Shown here: positions 26,243 through 34,965 of the stretch, piece by piece | Layout: every line of letters begins with the position of its first letter | How positions within the stretch are numbered: position 1 is the first letter of the stretch | NCBI RefSeq assembly: GCF_002077945.1 | Contig: NZ_LVYD01000042.1 | Location: forward strand, 248,001 to 312,000 | Reading direction: 5' to 3' | From: Niastella vici | GTDB lineage: Bacteria > Bacteroidota > Bacteroidia > Chitinophagales > Chitinophagaceae | DNA: 64,000 nucleotides | Notes under the pieces: generated by a model | The model's database searches: none | What the model saw: the letters and a program-made list of their open reading frames with translations, nothing else | What the model was told of the DNA's origin: nothing | Position numbers and translations under genes: made by a program

Positions 26243-27058
26243 TTATTTTTTTGCATTATTAATCGTAACTCCAAGCGTTACGGCAGAGATCAGTACAGTA
26301 AACACGGAGGCGAATAAACCAAAATCCTCCTTGAACAATGAACCCGAACGGGCCTGTACGTAGATCACATCATTCGGGCGCATTTGAAAAATATCCGGAT
26401 CTTCCAACACACTGGCTTTTCTTAAATCAAATTTTCTTATTTCTCTTTTGCCGTTATAGTCTCTATATATACGTACATCGTACCGTTTGGCGCTGTGTGG
26501 CAGGTCGCCTGCTGCTGCCAATGCGGCAAACAGGGTTGAATGCTGTGCCGAAATAATGAAGGAGCCGGGGTTCTTTACTTCACCCAATACAGTAACCTTG
26601 AAGGTATTGAAACTCAATTCAACCAGGGGATCCTTCAAAAACGGGCTAACCAGGCCCAATAGTTTTTGTTTTGCCTGGTTGGCGGTTAAACCAGCCAGCT
26701 TAACTTTACCAACAACCGGTACTTCTATTTCCCCATCATTATCGACCAGGTAATCTGAACTGGAGGCAGTGCCACCTATACCTGCGCCGGCAGCAGCTGC
26801 TGCAACAGCGCCACCACTGTGTTTATTAAAAAATGCAGCACTTTCCTGATCTTTCACCAGAAAAGTTACATCGAGCCGGTCGCCGCGTTCTATAATACGC
26901 TCGGGAATGGCCATTGCTTTTAATTCATACGTTTCTGCATTTGGTAAATCATTAAAATAATTTAATTTTTTACTGGTACTGCATGATGTGGTAAGCATCA
27001 GAATGAACGCTGCAAAACAGAGGATAAGGGTGGCCGGATGTATGTGGTTTCTATTCAT
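26243..27058 (-). CDS. Polysaccharide biosynthesis/export outer-membrane lipoprotein (Wza-like)
   Basis: 271 residues. Signal peptide with lipobox LTTSC (Cys at about 26). Poly_export domain from about 50 (IERGDRLDVTF) to 125, then an SLBB domain (VTVLGEVKNPGSFII, about 155-169), and a C-terminal hydrophobic helix (FGLFASVFTVLISAVTLGV, about 246-264), which in Wza spans the outer membrane as part of the octameric channel. A glycine/alanine-rich insert (about 80-97) lies in the first domain. Directly upstream of the Wzc gene, the usual pairing for trans-envelope export. Confidence 0.9.
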   Translation of the reverse strand: MNRNHIHPATLILCFAAFILMLTTSCSTSKKLNYFNDLPNAETYELKAMAIPERIIERGDRLDVTFLVKDQESAAFFNKHSGGAVAAAAAGAGIGGTASSSDYLVDNDGEIEVPVVGKVKLAGLTANQAKQKLLGLVSPFLKDPLVELSFNTFKVTVLGEVKNPGSFIISAQHSTLFAALAAAGDLPHSAKRYDVRIYRDYNGKREIRKFDLRKASVLEDPDIFQMRPNDVIYVQARSGSLFKEDFGLFASVFTVLISAVTLGVTINNAKK

Positions 27059-27104
27059 TGTACGTTAATTTATATTTTAGCCGGTTGCTGGTAATACTGA
27101 TATT

Positions 27105-28106
27105 TTATGGGGTTACTTTTGAATGAGCACTTTGCCTGTACCACTCCACTGTTGTTTGCAATCCATTTTGAATGGTTATTGTAGGTTGATAACCGATCAG
27201 TTGCTGCGCTTTGCTAACGTTGGCCAAACTATGGCGAACATCACCTTTGCGCTCTTCACGGTACTGCGGCTTCAGGTCGGTTCCTATAAAATCACAGATG
27301 TATTTCCACAACTGGTTAAGGGTAGTGGCCTCTCCTACTGCAATGTTTACTACTTCATGTTTGTTGATATCAGTGGCCAAACAGGCTTTAATATTCGCCT
27401 GCACGGCATTTTCAACATACGTGAAATCGCGGCTGGTTTCGCCATCGCCGTTAATGAACGGCGCTTCCGCTTTTAATGCGCTTTCAACAAATAAAGGTAT
27501 CACAGCGGCATAGGGACCACGCGGGTTTTGCCTGGGGCCAAATACGTTGAAATAACGTAACCCGATGGTATGAAAATCGTATACGCGGCTGAACACCTGT
27601 GCATACAGTTCGTTTACATATTTTGTAACCGCATAAGGCGAAAGCGGGTAGCCTATTTTATCTTCTACTTTAGGCAATCCGGGATGATCACCGTATGTAC
27701 TTGAACTGGCTGCATATACCATTCTTTTTACACCGGCATCACGAGCTGCCACCAGCATATTTAAAAAGCCGCTTACGTTTACTTCATTACTCGTAATGGG
27801 ATCATTGATTGAGCGGGGCACTGAACCCAGGGCAGCCTGGTGCAACACATAATCAACCCCTTCAACGGCACGGCGGCAGCTATCCAGATCGCGAATATCG
27901 CCTTCGATCAAACTAAATTCAGCACGGGGCATCCATTGGTCAATGTTTTCCATGGAACCGGTACTGAAATTATCAAGCACCTTCACTTTTCCCGCACCAT
28001 GGCTCATTAAATACTCAACAATATTCGATCCGATAAAGCCGGCGCCGCCGGTAACAAGAAAGCTGGCCTGGCTAATATCGAGGGTATGGTATTTCTGACT
28101 GTACAT
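27105..28106 (-). CDS. tviC: UDP-N-acetylglucosaminuronate C4-epimerase (TviC/WbpP family)
   Basis: 333 residues from the ATG at 28106 ([10 protein letters not shown]), 16 bp after the TviB stop. Extended [21 protein letters not shown] (NAD site), catalytic ASSSTYGDH and SPYAVTKYV (Tyr-x3-Lys), [21 protein letters not shown] typical of the TviC/WbpP group. The family interconverts UDP-GlcNAc(A) and UDP-GalNAc(A). Paired with the dehydrogenase upstream, it would make UDP-GalNAcA as in Vi antigen synthesis. WbpP-type UDP-GlcNAc 4-epimerase is the alternative. Confidence 0.85.
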   Translation of the reverse strand: MYSQKYHTLDISQASFLVTGGAGFIGSNIVEYLMSHGAGKVKVLDNFSTGSMENIDQWMPRAEFSLIEGDIRDLDSCRRAVEGVDYVLHQAALGSVPRSINDPITSNEVNVSGFLNMLVAARDAGVKRMVYAASSSTYGDHPGLPKVEDKIGYPLSPYAVTKYVNELYAQVFSRVYDFHTIGLRYFNVFGPRQNPRGPYAAVIPLFVESALKAEAPFINGDGETSRDFTYVENAVQANIKACLATDINKHEVVNIAVGEATTLNQLWKYICDFIGTDLKPQYREERKGDVRHSLANVSKAQQLIGYQPTITIQNGLQTTVEWYRQSAHSKVTP

Positions 28107-28122
28107 AATTAAATAGTAAATG

Positions 28123-29421
28123 TTATAAACGTGCGTCAACCAGTTCTTTATTCAGGAGCGACTTCACATCGAACAACACGCAATGCTCGCTGCATAATTT
28201 CTTTATAGCGTCGTAACTGAATTCCTTATGCGCTACTGCCAGTACCACGGCATTGTATTTACTTTGTGAAGCAGGTAATTCCTGAACTGTTTTAACACCA
28301 TACTCTTCCATCACTTCTTCGGGGTTGGCCCAGGGATCATATATATCAACCTGTACATGGTAGCTTTGCAGGTGTTTGATTATATCAATAACCTTCGTGT
28401 TGCGAACGTCGGGACAGTTCTCTTTAAAGGTAATCCCTAAAACCAGGGCTTTGCTACCTGAAACAGGTATACTTTTTTTCACCATCAATTTAATTACCTC
28501 ACCGGCTACATAGGCACCCATGCCATCATTCAGTCTGCGGCCGGCCAGGATTATTTCGGGATGGTATCCTACTTCCATGGCTTTTTGAGCCAGGTAGTAC
28601 GGGTCAACGCCTATACAGTGACCGCCTACCAAACCTGGTTTGAAGGGTAAAAAGTTCCATTTAGTTGCTGCAGCTGCCAGCACTTCCTGGGTATCAATGT
28701 TGAGCAGGTTAAAAATTTTCGACAGCTCATTGATAAAGGCAATGTTGATATCGCGTTGCGCATTCTCAATTACCTTGGCTGCTTCGGCAACCTTGATAGA
28801 AGGGGCCAGATGCGTACCTGCTACAATAATGCTGTTGTAGATATCATTAACTATTTTGGCCGCTTCAGGGGTTGAACCGGAAGTTACTTTCTTGATTTTT
28901 GTAACTGTATGTTCCTTATCACCGGGATTGATACGCTCGGGCGAATAACCGGCATAGAAATCAGTATTGAACTTCAAACCTGAGACCTTTTCCAGAATGG
29001 GTACGCATTCCTCTTCTGTAACACCGGGATAAACAGTAGATTCATACACTACGATATCTCCTTTTCTGAGCACTTTACCTACTGTTTCGCTGGCTTTCAC
29101 CAACGGTGTAAGGTCGGGTCTGTTATACTTATCAACTGGAGTTGGAACAGTAATAATATAAACGTTGCTGAGCTTGAGGTCTTCCAGGTCAGCGCTCACC
29201 CATAAACCGGTTGTATTATCCAGTTTATTTTTAAGCACCGAAGTAAGATGATCGCTGGTGATCTCCAGCGTATGATCGTTGCCCGACCGCAATTCGGCTA
29301 TACGTTCCTTATTGATATCGAAACCTACGACAGGGTATTTTTTAGCAAATTCAACAGCTAAGGGTAATCCTACGTAACCTAAACCGATTACCGTCAAATG
29401 ATACTGCTTTTTCTCTTCCAT
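28123..29421 (-). CDS. tviB: UDP-N-acetyl-hexosamine 6-dehydrogenase (TviB/WbpO family)
   Basis: 432 residues. N-terminal Rossmann domain ([27 protein letters not shown]), [17 protein letters not shown], central domain with [25 protein letters not shown], and the catalytic cysteine in [15 protein letters not shown]. The four-electron, NAD-dependent oxidation turns UDP-GlcNAc (or UDP-GalNAc) into the uronic acid. [21 protein letters not shown] matches the TviB/WbpO rather than the UDP-glucose dehydrogenase branch. It precedes the TviC-like epimerase and follows the UpxY gene by 28 bp. Confidence 0.9.
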   Translation of the reverse strand: MEEKKQYHLTVIGLGYVGLPLAVEFAKKYPVVGFDINKERIAELRSGNDHTLEITSDHLTSVLKNKLDNTTGLWVSADLEDLKLSNVYIITVPTPVDKYNRPDLTPLVKASETVGKVLRKGDIVVYESTVYPGVTEEECVPILEKVSGLKFNTDFYAGYSPERINPGDKEHTVTKIKKVTSGSTPEAAKIVNDIYNSIIVAGTHLAPSIKVAEAAKVIENAQRDINIAFINELSKIFNLLNIDTQEVLAAAATKWNFLPFKPGLVGGHCIGVDPYYLAQKAMEVGYHPEIILAGRRLNDGMGAYVAGEVIKLMVKKSIPVSGSKALVLGITFKENCPDVRNTKVIDIIKHLQSYHVQVDIYDPWANPEEVMEEYGVKTVQELPASQSKYNAVVLAVAHKEFSYDAIKKLCSEHCVLFDVKSLLNKELVDARL

Positions 29422-29449
29422 TCAATAATTCAATTTGTTGTTATAAGTT

Positions 29450-29950
29450 TTATTGTGATGAACCCTTTGCAAGATTGCTTTTATCAATAGCAACCAGGGC
29501 AAATCCCAGCGAAGGTAACATCACTTTTACCATTTTACCACCTACTTCCTGTACCTGTCCTTTTTGTTGCATAAGGGGGCCGTTTATTATGGTCACTTCA
29601 TCGTTTATATTAACATCAATTCTTTCAACCTGAATATGTTCATAGTCTTTCAGGAACTGTTTCACTGTTTCAATTTCTATATCTCGTATCACTGCGGGTT
29701 TTCCCTGAAAAGTTACGAACCCCAAAACGCCATCAGTTTGCAAAACCGGGATATGTGCTTTGGGCGCCAGGCGAACCATTACGTACGATTTGAACAAAGG
29801 TTCCAGGATTACTTTTTTCCGGTCGCTCCAGTTTCGCTCAATCTTTTGCAATGGACAATAATTCTCTATCTGTTTTAACTCCAGCAAATCGGCTACTTTC
29901 TTTTCCCACCTGGGTTTTGTATATAAGGCGTACCAACGCAAATTATCCAT
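29450..29950 (-). CDS. UpxY-family NusG-like transcription antiterminator
   Basis: 166 residues: NGN domain (RWYALYTKPRWEKKVADLL at the N-terminus, LEPLFKSYVMVRL about 52-64) and a C-terminal KOW domain (VTIINGPLMQQKGQVQEV, about 119-136). Specialised NusG paralogues of the UpxY/LoaP/RfaH group are encoded first in long polysaccharide operons and let RNA polymerase pass terminators in that operon. Here it is the first gene, behind a roughly 340-nt leader, and the operon downstream holds at least one terminator-like hairpin (23839-23859). Length is close to that of UpxY proteins. Confidence 0.9.
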   Translation of the reverse strand: MDNLRWYALYTKPRWEKKVADLLELKQIENYCPLQKIERNWSDRKKVILEPLFKSYVMVRLAPKAHIPVLQTDGVLGFVTFQGKPAVIRDIEIETVKQFLKDYEHIQVERIDVNINDEVTIINGPLMQQKGQVQEVGGKMVKVMLPSLGFALVAIDKSNLAKGSSQ

Positions 29951-30323
29951 GTTACCAGTTTAATGCACATCTCAATGCAAAGCTCCCGCTTCCCTCAGTC
30001 ACATGTTTCACTGAGAATCAAAAATTTATAATAATTCAATTCCATTAAATTCAATAGCCAATCACTATCTTTTCTTCGTTCAACACGAGAATATCAGATC
30101 GTAACAGGTCATTGAGGTCCAATAAAAAGCAAAACAGTACACAAGTAAATAGTAAACCAGAGGCTATTCGAAAGGATTGGTTCAGAGGCTTTCGAAGGAA
30201 ATCGGGCCACTTGGGGTGATTCGAAAGGAAAATCGGGTAACGATCGGTGATTACAAAGGATGTTTGGACGATCAGAGGTTAATGAAGACGCTCAAAAGTA
30301 GAAAGAAATTTGATATTATGCAA
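29951..30323 (-). promoter_or_regulatory. Promoter and repeat-bearing leader of the polysaccharide operon
   Basis: TTG (30323-30321), 20-nt spacer and TACTTTTG (30300-30293) on the minus strand match the Bacteroidota TTG/TAnnTTTG promoter. Transcription from about 30286 would give a leader of about 335 nt before the UpxY ATG at 29950. It contains four degenerate direct repeats, cores at 30166-30180 (ATTCGAAAGGATTGG), 30190-30202, 30219-30233 and 30250-30263, and a small hairpin (29994-29999 with 30010-30015). UpxY-type proteins act on leader sequences, so this is the candidate target (inference). The related leader at 3939-4379 carries similar repeats. Confidence 0.6.
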
Positions 30324-30502
30324 TAAGTACGGTTGAATTTTATATACCATAATGTGGTAACAGACAAATTACCCAGTTGTCTTAAAAATGGTATAACTAC
30401 TTATAAATCATGTCGTATTAATTACATATCCCTACCCCGCAAACGATGTTATGTTATCAATATGTAAAGGGTGATATAGCGTTTATTCATAATACAAACA
30501 AA

Positions 30503-30540
30503 ACAACCTTTTTCAAAGCCCGAACTTTAAAAAAGGTTGT
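30503..30540 (-). terminator. Rho-independent terminator downstream of uxuA
   Basis: ACAACCTTTTT (30503-30513) pairs perfectly with 30530-30540, and the stem continues inward after one mismatch with AAAG/CTTT (30515-30518, 30525-30528) to a 6-nt loop. On the minus strand it is followed by TTTGTTTGT. It would end the uxuA transcript 145 bp after the stop and insulate the polysaccharide promoter that starts about 180 bp further on. Confidence 0.65.
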
Positions 30541-30551
30541 GTTGTGAAGGG

Positions 30552-30673
30552 CCAATGGTGAATGGTGAATAGCTCGCGAATTTTGAGATTAATAGCGATC
30601 TTGCGCCTCCTGAATTTATTGACCATTGACCATTGACCATTGACCATTGACCATTGACCATTGACCATTGACC
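30552..30673. repeat. Heptamer element copy B with an 8x ATTGACC array
   Basis: CCAATGG and TGAATGG heptamers (30552-30565) are followed by GCTCGCGAATTTTGAGATTA (30572-30591) and TTGCGCC, the same order as at 13358-13420. Then come eight exact tandem copies of ATTGACC (30618-30673). ATTGACC is the reverse complement of GGTCAAT, so the array can pair with the heptamers at the other end. The element lies between the uxuA stop and its terminator. Confidence 0.75.
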
Positions 30674-30684
30674 ACTCACGATTA

Positions 30685-31854
30685 TTATTTCATCGACCTC
30701 GCGATACCCAATTCAAGACCACGCAATTCAGCCAGTCCGCGCAAACGGCCTATTGCTGAATAACCGGGATTGGTCTTTTTATTGAGGTCATCGAGCATCT
30801 GGTGTCCATGGTCAGGACGCATGGCCAGGTTGAGCTTGCGCTCCTGCATAACCAGCACCAGGTTCTTTACTACACTGTACATATCCACATCGCCTTCGAG
30901 GTGATTGGCTTCGTAAAAATTGCCATCGGCATCGCGCTGGGTGCTGCGCAGGTGTATAAAGTTGATGCGTTTTCCAAATTGCAGCACCATGGCTGGCAGG
31001 TCGTTATCGGCCCGTACGCCAAAGGAACCGGTGCAAAAACAAAGGCCATTGCTGGCATTGGGCACCGCATCGAACAACTGTTGTACCTGTTGGGCAGTGC
31101 TTACTACCCGGGGTAACCCAAAGATGGCATATGGGGGGTCGTCGGGGTGAACCACCAGCTTTACGCCCACTTCATCGGCCACCGGCGACACCTGCTGTAA
31201 GAATTCGATCAGGTGTTGTTGCAATTTTTTTGCATCAATACCGGCATAGGTATCAAGGGCAGCCTGAAACTGCTGCAGGGTAAAGCTTTCCTCACTGCCG
31301 GGTAAACCCGCAATAACATTACGTTGTAATAATTTTTTCTCGTCGTCGGTCATAGCCGCCAGGCGCTGCTGCGCTTTGGCCAGTTCTTCGGGGGAATAGT
31401 CTTTTTCGGCTCCCGGTCTTTTCAACATATATACGTCAAAGGCTACCATGGCCGCTTTTTCAAAGCGCAGCGCTTTACTGCCATCTTCTAAGGTGTAGGC
31501 CAAATCGGTACGCGTCCAGTCGAGCACCGGCATAAAATTGTAGGTAACCACATAAATTCCGCAGGCAGCCAGGTTGCGGATGCTTTCACAGTAATTCGCA
31601 ATATATTGTTTGTAATTGCCTCGTTGCGTTTTAATATCTTCATGCACCGGAACGCTTTCCACCACCGACCAGGTTAATCCCGCAGCCTCAATGATCTGTT
31701 TGCGTTGCATGATCTCTTCTTTCGTCCAGGTGGTGCCATTGGGTACGTGATGTAGCGCAGACACAACACCTGTACAACCAGCCTGCCTGATATCTGACAG
31801 GCTAACCGGGTCAGCAGGGCCGAACCAGCGCATTGTTTGTTCAAATTGATACAT
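30685..31854 (-). CDS. uxuA: Mannonate dehydratase
   Basis: 389 residues, the usual length. UxuA dehydrates D-mannonate to 2-keto-3-deoxy-D-gluconate in glucuronate catabolism, cytoplasmic, with Mn2+/Fe2+. The N-terminus [29 protein letters not shown] (split at residues 8-36), [27 protein letters not shown]-like [49 protein letters not shown] and [10 protein letters not shown] are characteristic and include the metal ligands (His and Asp). It is transcribed away from the LacI-type gene, which probably controls it. A weak promoter candidate is TAACCTTG at 31889-31882. Confidence 0.95.
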   Translation of the reverse strand: MYQFEQTMRWFGPADPVSLSDIRQAGCTGVVSALHHVPNGTTWTKEEIMQRKQIIEAAGLTWSVVESVPVHEDIKTQRGNYKQYIANYCESIRNLAACGIYVVTYNFMPVLDWTRTDLAYTLEDGSKALRFEKAAMVAFDVYMLKRPGAEKDYSPEELAKAQQRLAAMTDDEKKLLQRNVIAGLPGSEESFTLQQFQAALDTYAGIDAKKLQQHLIEFLQQVSPVADEVGVKLVVHPDDPPYAIFGLPRVVSTAQQVQQLFDAVPNASNGLCFCTGSFGVRADNDLPAMVLQFGKRINFIHLRSTQRDADGNFYEANHLEGDVDMYSVVKNLVLVMQERKLNLAMRPDHGHQMLDDLNKKTNPGYSAIGRLRGLAELRGLELGIARSMK

Positions 31855-31940
31855 AAAATGATTGTTTATGACTCTTTTTTACAAGGTTACAATTTGTATG
31901 GATAGGATGCACAAATTCCTTTTTCAAATTCTTTGCAAAC

Positions 31941-31986
31941 GATTTCGAAAAATGTTGCAAAAATAGCGTGTATTTCCTAATCTTTG
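31941..31986 (+). promoter_or_regulatory. Promoter of the LacI-type gene and candidate operator
   Basis: TTG (31955-31957), 20-nt spacer and TAATCTTTG (31978-31986) fit a Bacteroidota promoter placing the start of transcription about 10 bp before the ATG at 32003. Just upstream, the region 31932-31960 holds two TTGCAA palindromic words and a central CGATTTCG, the sort of sequence LacI-family proteins bind. The divergent uxuA promoter lies on the other side, so one operator could serve both. Confidence 0.5.
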
Positions 31987-32002
31987 CGGGGGGCGCTCCT
32001 TT

Positions 32003-33022
32003 ATGGATCAAGTGAATTTAAAGAAATTGGCGAAAGAATTGAATCTGGCCGTGTCAACGGTTAGCCGTGCTTTGCGAGACAGTCATGAAATTAGTCCGCA
32101 AACAAAGGAACGGGTGCGTGAGCTGGCCGAGAAACTGGGGTTCCAACCCAACCCCCATGCCAGCAGCTTACGCCAGAACAAAAGCAAGACCATTGCAGTC
32201 ATCATTCCTGAAATTGAAAATAATTTCTTTTCCCAGGTCATCAATGGCATAGAATCGGTAACGCCCAACAAGGGTTATCACGTGCTCATTTACCTTACCC
32301 ATGAGGATTATAATAAAGAACGCGATATTTTACAGCTGCTGCGCAATGGCCGGGTCGATGGCATTATGGTTTCGGTTTCCAACACCACTACCAACCTTGA
32401 CCATATTGAAGCCTGGCATGCAGCCGGTATACCGCTGGTGCTTTTTGACCGTACCAGCGAAGACCTCGATGTGCCCAACATTATGACCAATGATGCCGAA
32501 ATGGCTTTTAAAGCAACAGAACATCTGCTGAAAAGAGGTTGCAGAAACATAGCGTATCTGGGAATGACGGGTAATTTATCTATTTCGAACCGGCGCAAGG
32601 CCGGCTACCTCACTGCACTGGAAAAATATAAAGTGCCTGCTCCACCGCAGATCATTGAATTAACCGCAAAGGATTATATCAACCGCGATATATTGAAGCA
32701 ACTGTTTGAGCAACAACCCCGCCCCGATGGCATCTTTGCAGCCATTGAAAAATTTGCCGTGAACGCGTACGAGGTTTGTAAAGAACTGCACCTGCATATT
32801 CCGCAGGATGTAAAAGTGATCAGCTTCTCGAACCTGCAGGCGGCTGCCCTGTTCGATCCCGCGCTTTCTACCATTATTCAACCGGCTTACGATATAGGTC
32901 GCGAAGCGGCCAATATTTTGTTCAAGATCATAGAAAAGAAAATGCTGATGCCATATGAGAAAAAAATGGTATTGCCATCACAACTAATTGAACGGGCGTC
33001 AACAGCTGTAACAGGCAAATAA
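32003..33022 (+). CDS. LacI-family transcriptional regulator
   Basis: 339 residues. N-terminal helix-turn-helix VNLKKLAKELNLAVSTVSRALRD with the hinge PNPHASSLRQNKSKTIAV, then a periplasmic-binding-protein-like effector domain (about 62-335). Divergent from uxuA over 148 bp, so it most likely represses or activates uronate genes in answer to a uronate or a catabolic intermediate (inference). No truncation. The next gene downstream has its own promoter. Confidence 0.92.
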   Translation: MDQVNLKKLAKELNLAVSTVSRALRDSHEISPQTKERVRELAEKLGFQPNPHASSLRQNKSKTIAVIIPEIENNFFSQVINGIESVTPNKGYHVLIYLTHEDYNKERDILQLLRNGRVDGIMVSVSNTTTNLDHIEAWHAAGIPLVLFDRTSEDLDVPNIMTNDAEMAFKATEHLLKRGCRNIAYLGMTGNLSISNRRKAGYLTALEKYKVPAPPQIIELTAKDYINRDILKQLFEQQPRPDGIFAAIEKFAVNAYEVCKELHLHIPQDVKVISFSNLQAAALFDPALSTIIQPAYDIGREAANILFKIIEKKMLMPYEKKMVLPSQLIERASTAVTGK

Positions 33023-33068
33023 TTACATACAGCCATTCGTATAACGAACAATCCGTATTTAACAAATA

Positions 33069-33100
33069 TTTGCAACTTTCTCTTATCGTTAGTATGTTTA
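33069..33100 (+). promoter_or_regulatory. Candidate promoter of the rhomboid gene
   Basis: TTTG (33069-33072), a 20-nt spacer and TATGTTTA (33093-33100) resemble TTG-N20-TAnnTTTG with one mismatch. The ATG lies 20 bp downstream at 33120. Confidence 0.45.
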
Positions 33101-33119
33101 TTATAATGAACTTATTCGC

Positions 33120-33950
33120 ATGACAGCAGGAATGATCACTCTGATCCTTATTTTGGTTACCGTTGTTGTTTCATACAAAGGTTTTAAAGACCATTTCTTT
33201 TTTGAAAAATATGAATTTGGTGTCGACAAAGTGCGTTTGTACAGGGATTATAAACGACTGGTGACCTCAGGCTTTTTGCATGTGAACTGGATGCATCTTA
33301 TTTTCAACATGCTGGCCCTGTATTTTTTTGCCGGCTCACTTTCTAGGGCCCTTGATCCATTTCAATTTCTGCTCATTTATTTCGCCAGCCTCATAGGCGG
33401 CAACCTGCTTTCGCTGCTCATCTATAAAAACCAGGGCGATTATACTTCGGTTGGTGCATCAGGCGCGGTGTGCGGAGCAATATTCGCCAATATTGCGCTC
33501 GACCCCAATTCCACCATCATGTTCTTCATAATTCCGATGCGGGGCTGGATCTTCGGTTTGCTTTATATCGGTTTCACGATCTATGGCGTGCGTTCAAAAA
33601 GAGATAATATTGGTCATGAAGCACATCTTGGCGGCGCCATGATCGGTATGCTGCTGGCCATTTGCCTGGAACCGGATGCGCTGATGCAGAATTATATTTA
33701 CATTTTGATCATTGCCATTCCTACGCTGGCATTTATTTACCTCATCATAACCCGGCCGCATATTTTACTGATCGATAATCTCTTTTACAACAGGCATAAG
33801 GACTACTACTCCATCGATCACAAATACAACGAAAAAAAGACCAGTCAGCAACAGGACATCGATAAGATCCTCGATAAAATAAGCAAGCGGGGAATCAACA
33901 GCCTGAGCCAGAAAGAAAAACAAATGCTGAAAGACTTCAGTAAGAAATAA
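33120..33950 (+). CDS. Rhomboid-family intramembrane serine protease
   Basis: 276 residues. Six membrane segments in the first 225 residues with the family signatures HVNWMHLIFNMLALY (about 57-71), the catalytic serine in VGASGAVCGAIF (about 115-126) and the catalytic histidine in GHEAHLGGAMIG (about 164-175). A hydrophilic C-terminal tail of about 50 residues (KKTSQQQDIDKILDKISKRG ... SLSQKEKQMLKDFSKK) is a short motif common at the C-terminus of Bacteroidota rhomboids. Cleaves membrane-anchored substrates; target unknown. Probably unrelated to the sugar genes around it, and likely co-transcribed with the hydrolase 36 bp downstream. Confidence 0.92.
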   Translation: MTAGMITLILILVTVVVSYKGFKDHFFFEKYEFGVDKVRLYRDYKRLVTSGFLHVNWMHLIFNMLALYFFAGSLSRALDPFQFLLIYFASLIGGNLLSLLIYKNQGDYTSVGASGAVCGAIFANIALDPNSTIMFFIIPMRGWIFGLLYIGFTIYGVRSKRDNIGHEAHLGGAMIGMLLAICLEPDALMQNYIYILIIAIPTLAFIYLIITRPHILLIDNLFYNRHKDYYSIDHKYNEKKTSQQQDIDKILDKISKRGINSLSQKEKQMLKDFSKK

Positions 33951-33986
33951 CCGACCTTTACGAACACACCCGCTACAAACTGCATT

Positions 33987-34940
33987 ATGAAGAAAGCATG
34001 GCTCCCGGCAATCGTTTTTCTGCTATTGAATGTTACCCTGATGGCAGCAGATTACGATACCACATTTAGTGAACAAACCATAGTACTGCATACGGCCAAT
34101 GGAGATATCACCGGTACATTAACGCTTCCTGAGCGGCCGGGTAATATACCGGTTGCTTTAATTATTGCCGGCTCGGGACCAACTGACCGCAATGGCAATA
34201 ACCCCATGATGAAAAACGAGAGCCTGCAGAAACTGGCCCATGCCCTGGCCGTGACAAATATTGCCTCATTACGGTTCGATAAACGCGGCATTGGTGAAAG
34301 CAGGGATGCCGGTAAAAAAGAGGCCGACCTGCGGTTCGAAGATTACATCAATGATGCTGCAGGCTGGATAGAATTACTGAAAAAAGACAAGCGCTTCTCA
34401 AAAGTATATGTGATTGGCCACAGCGAAGGATCGCTCATTGGCATGATCGCCGCCCTGGACAAGGCCCATGGTTTTGTTTCCATTGCCGGCGCCGGCCGCT
34501 CGGCCGATAAAATACTGAAAGAACAACTGGCCACCCAACCCGCCATGGTAAAAGATTCTTCTTTCCCCATTATCGACAGCCTGGTGATGGGCAAAACGGT
34601 CGAAAACGTTCCTAAAATGTTGTTTGCCCTGTTCAGGCCCAGTGTGCAACCCTATATGATCTCGTGGTTCCATTACGATCCGCAAACAGAAATAAAGAAA
34701 CTGAAAATGCCGGTGTTGATACTGCAAGGCACCAACGACCTGCAGGTTACGGTTGATGACGCCAATTTGCTGGCCAAATCAAATACAAAAGCGCAGCTGG
34801 CCCTTATAAAAAACATGAATCATGTTTTTAGAATAGTAGAAGGCGACAGAAAAGAAAACCTGGCCGCCTATATTACGCCCACCTTACCAATAAGCGAGGA
34901 ACTGGTAAGCACGATCTCAACCTTTGTGCAGCAACATTAA
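33987..34940 (+). CDS. Secreted alpha/beta hydrolase
   Basis: 317 residues. Signal peptide (MKKAWLPAIVFLLLNVTLMAAD), then an alpha/beta-hydrolase fold: IAGSGPTDRNGNN oxyanion region, nucleophile elbow GHSEGS (about 144-149), acid region LQGTNDLQV and the final histidine in NMNHVFRIV. Similar periplasmic proteins act as esterases or peptidases of the dienelactone-hydrolase/S9-like group. Substrate not predictable; an acyl or acetyl esterase for plant or fungal glycans is one option. Convergent with uxaA, 25 bp apart. Confidence 0.85.
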   Translation: MKKAWLPAIVFLLLNVTLMAADYDTTFSEQTIVLHTANGDITGTLTLPERPGNIPVALIIAGSGPTDRNGNNPMMKNESLQKLAHALAVTNIASLRFDKRGIGESRDAGKKEADLRFEDYINDAAGWIELLKKDKRFSKVYVIGHSEGSLIGMIAALDKAHGFVSIAGAGRSADKILKEQLATQPAMVKDSSFPIIDSLVMGKTVENVPKMLFALFRPSVQPYMISWFHYDPQTEIKKLKMPVLILQGTNDLQVTVDDANLLAKSNTKAQLALIKNMNHVFRIVEGDRKENLAAYITPTLPISEELVSTISTFVQQH

Positions 34941-34965
34941 TCGGCTAAATTTCCTATAGCAACAT

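Noticed and set aside
30618..30673. CRISPR array
   Set aside because: Repeats are 7 bp and directly adjacent without spacers; no cas genes in the window. It is a simple tandem repeat.
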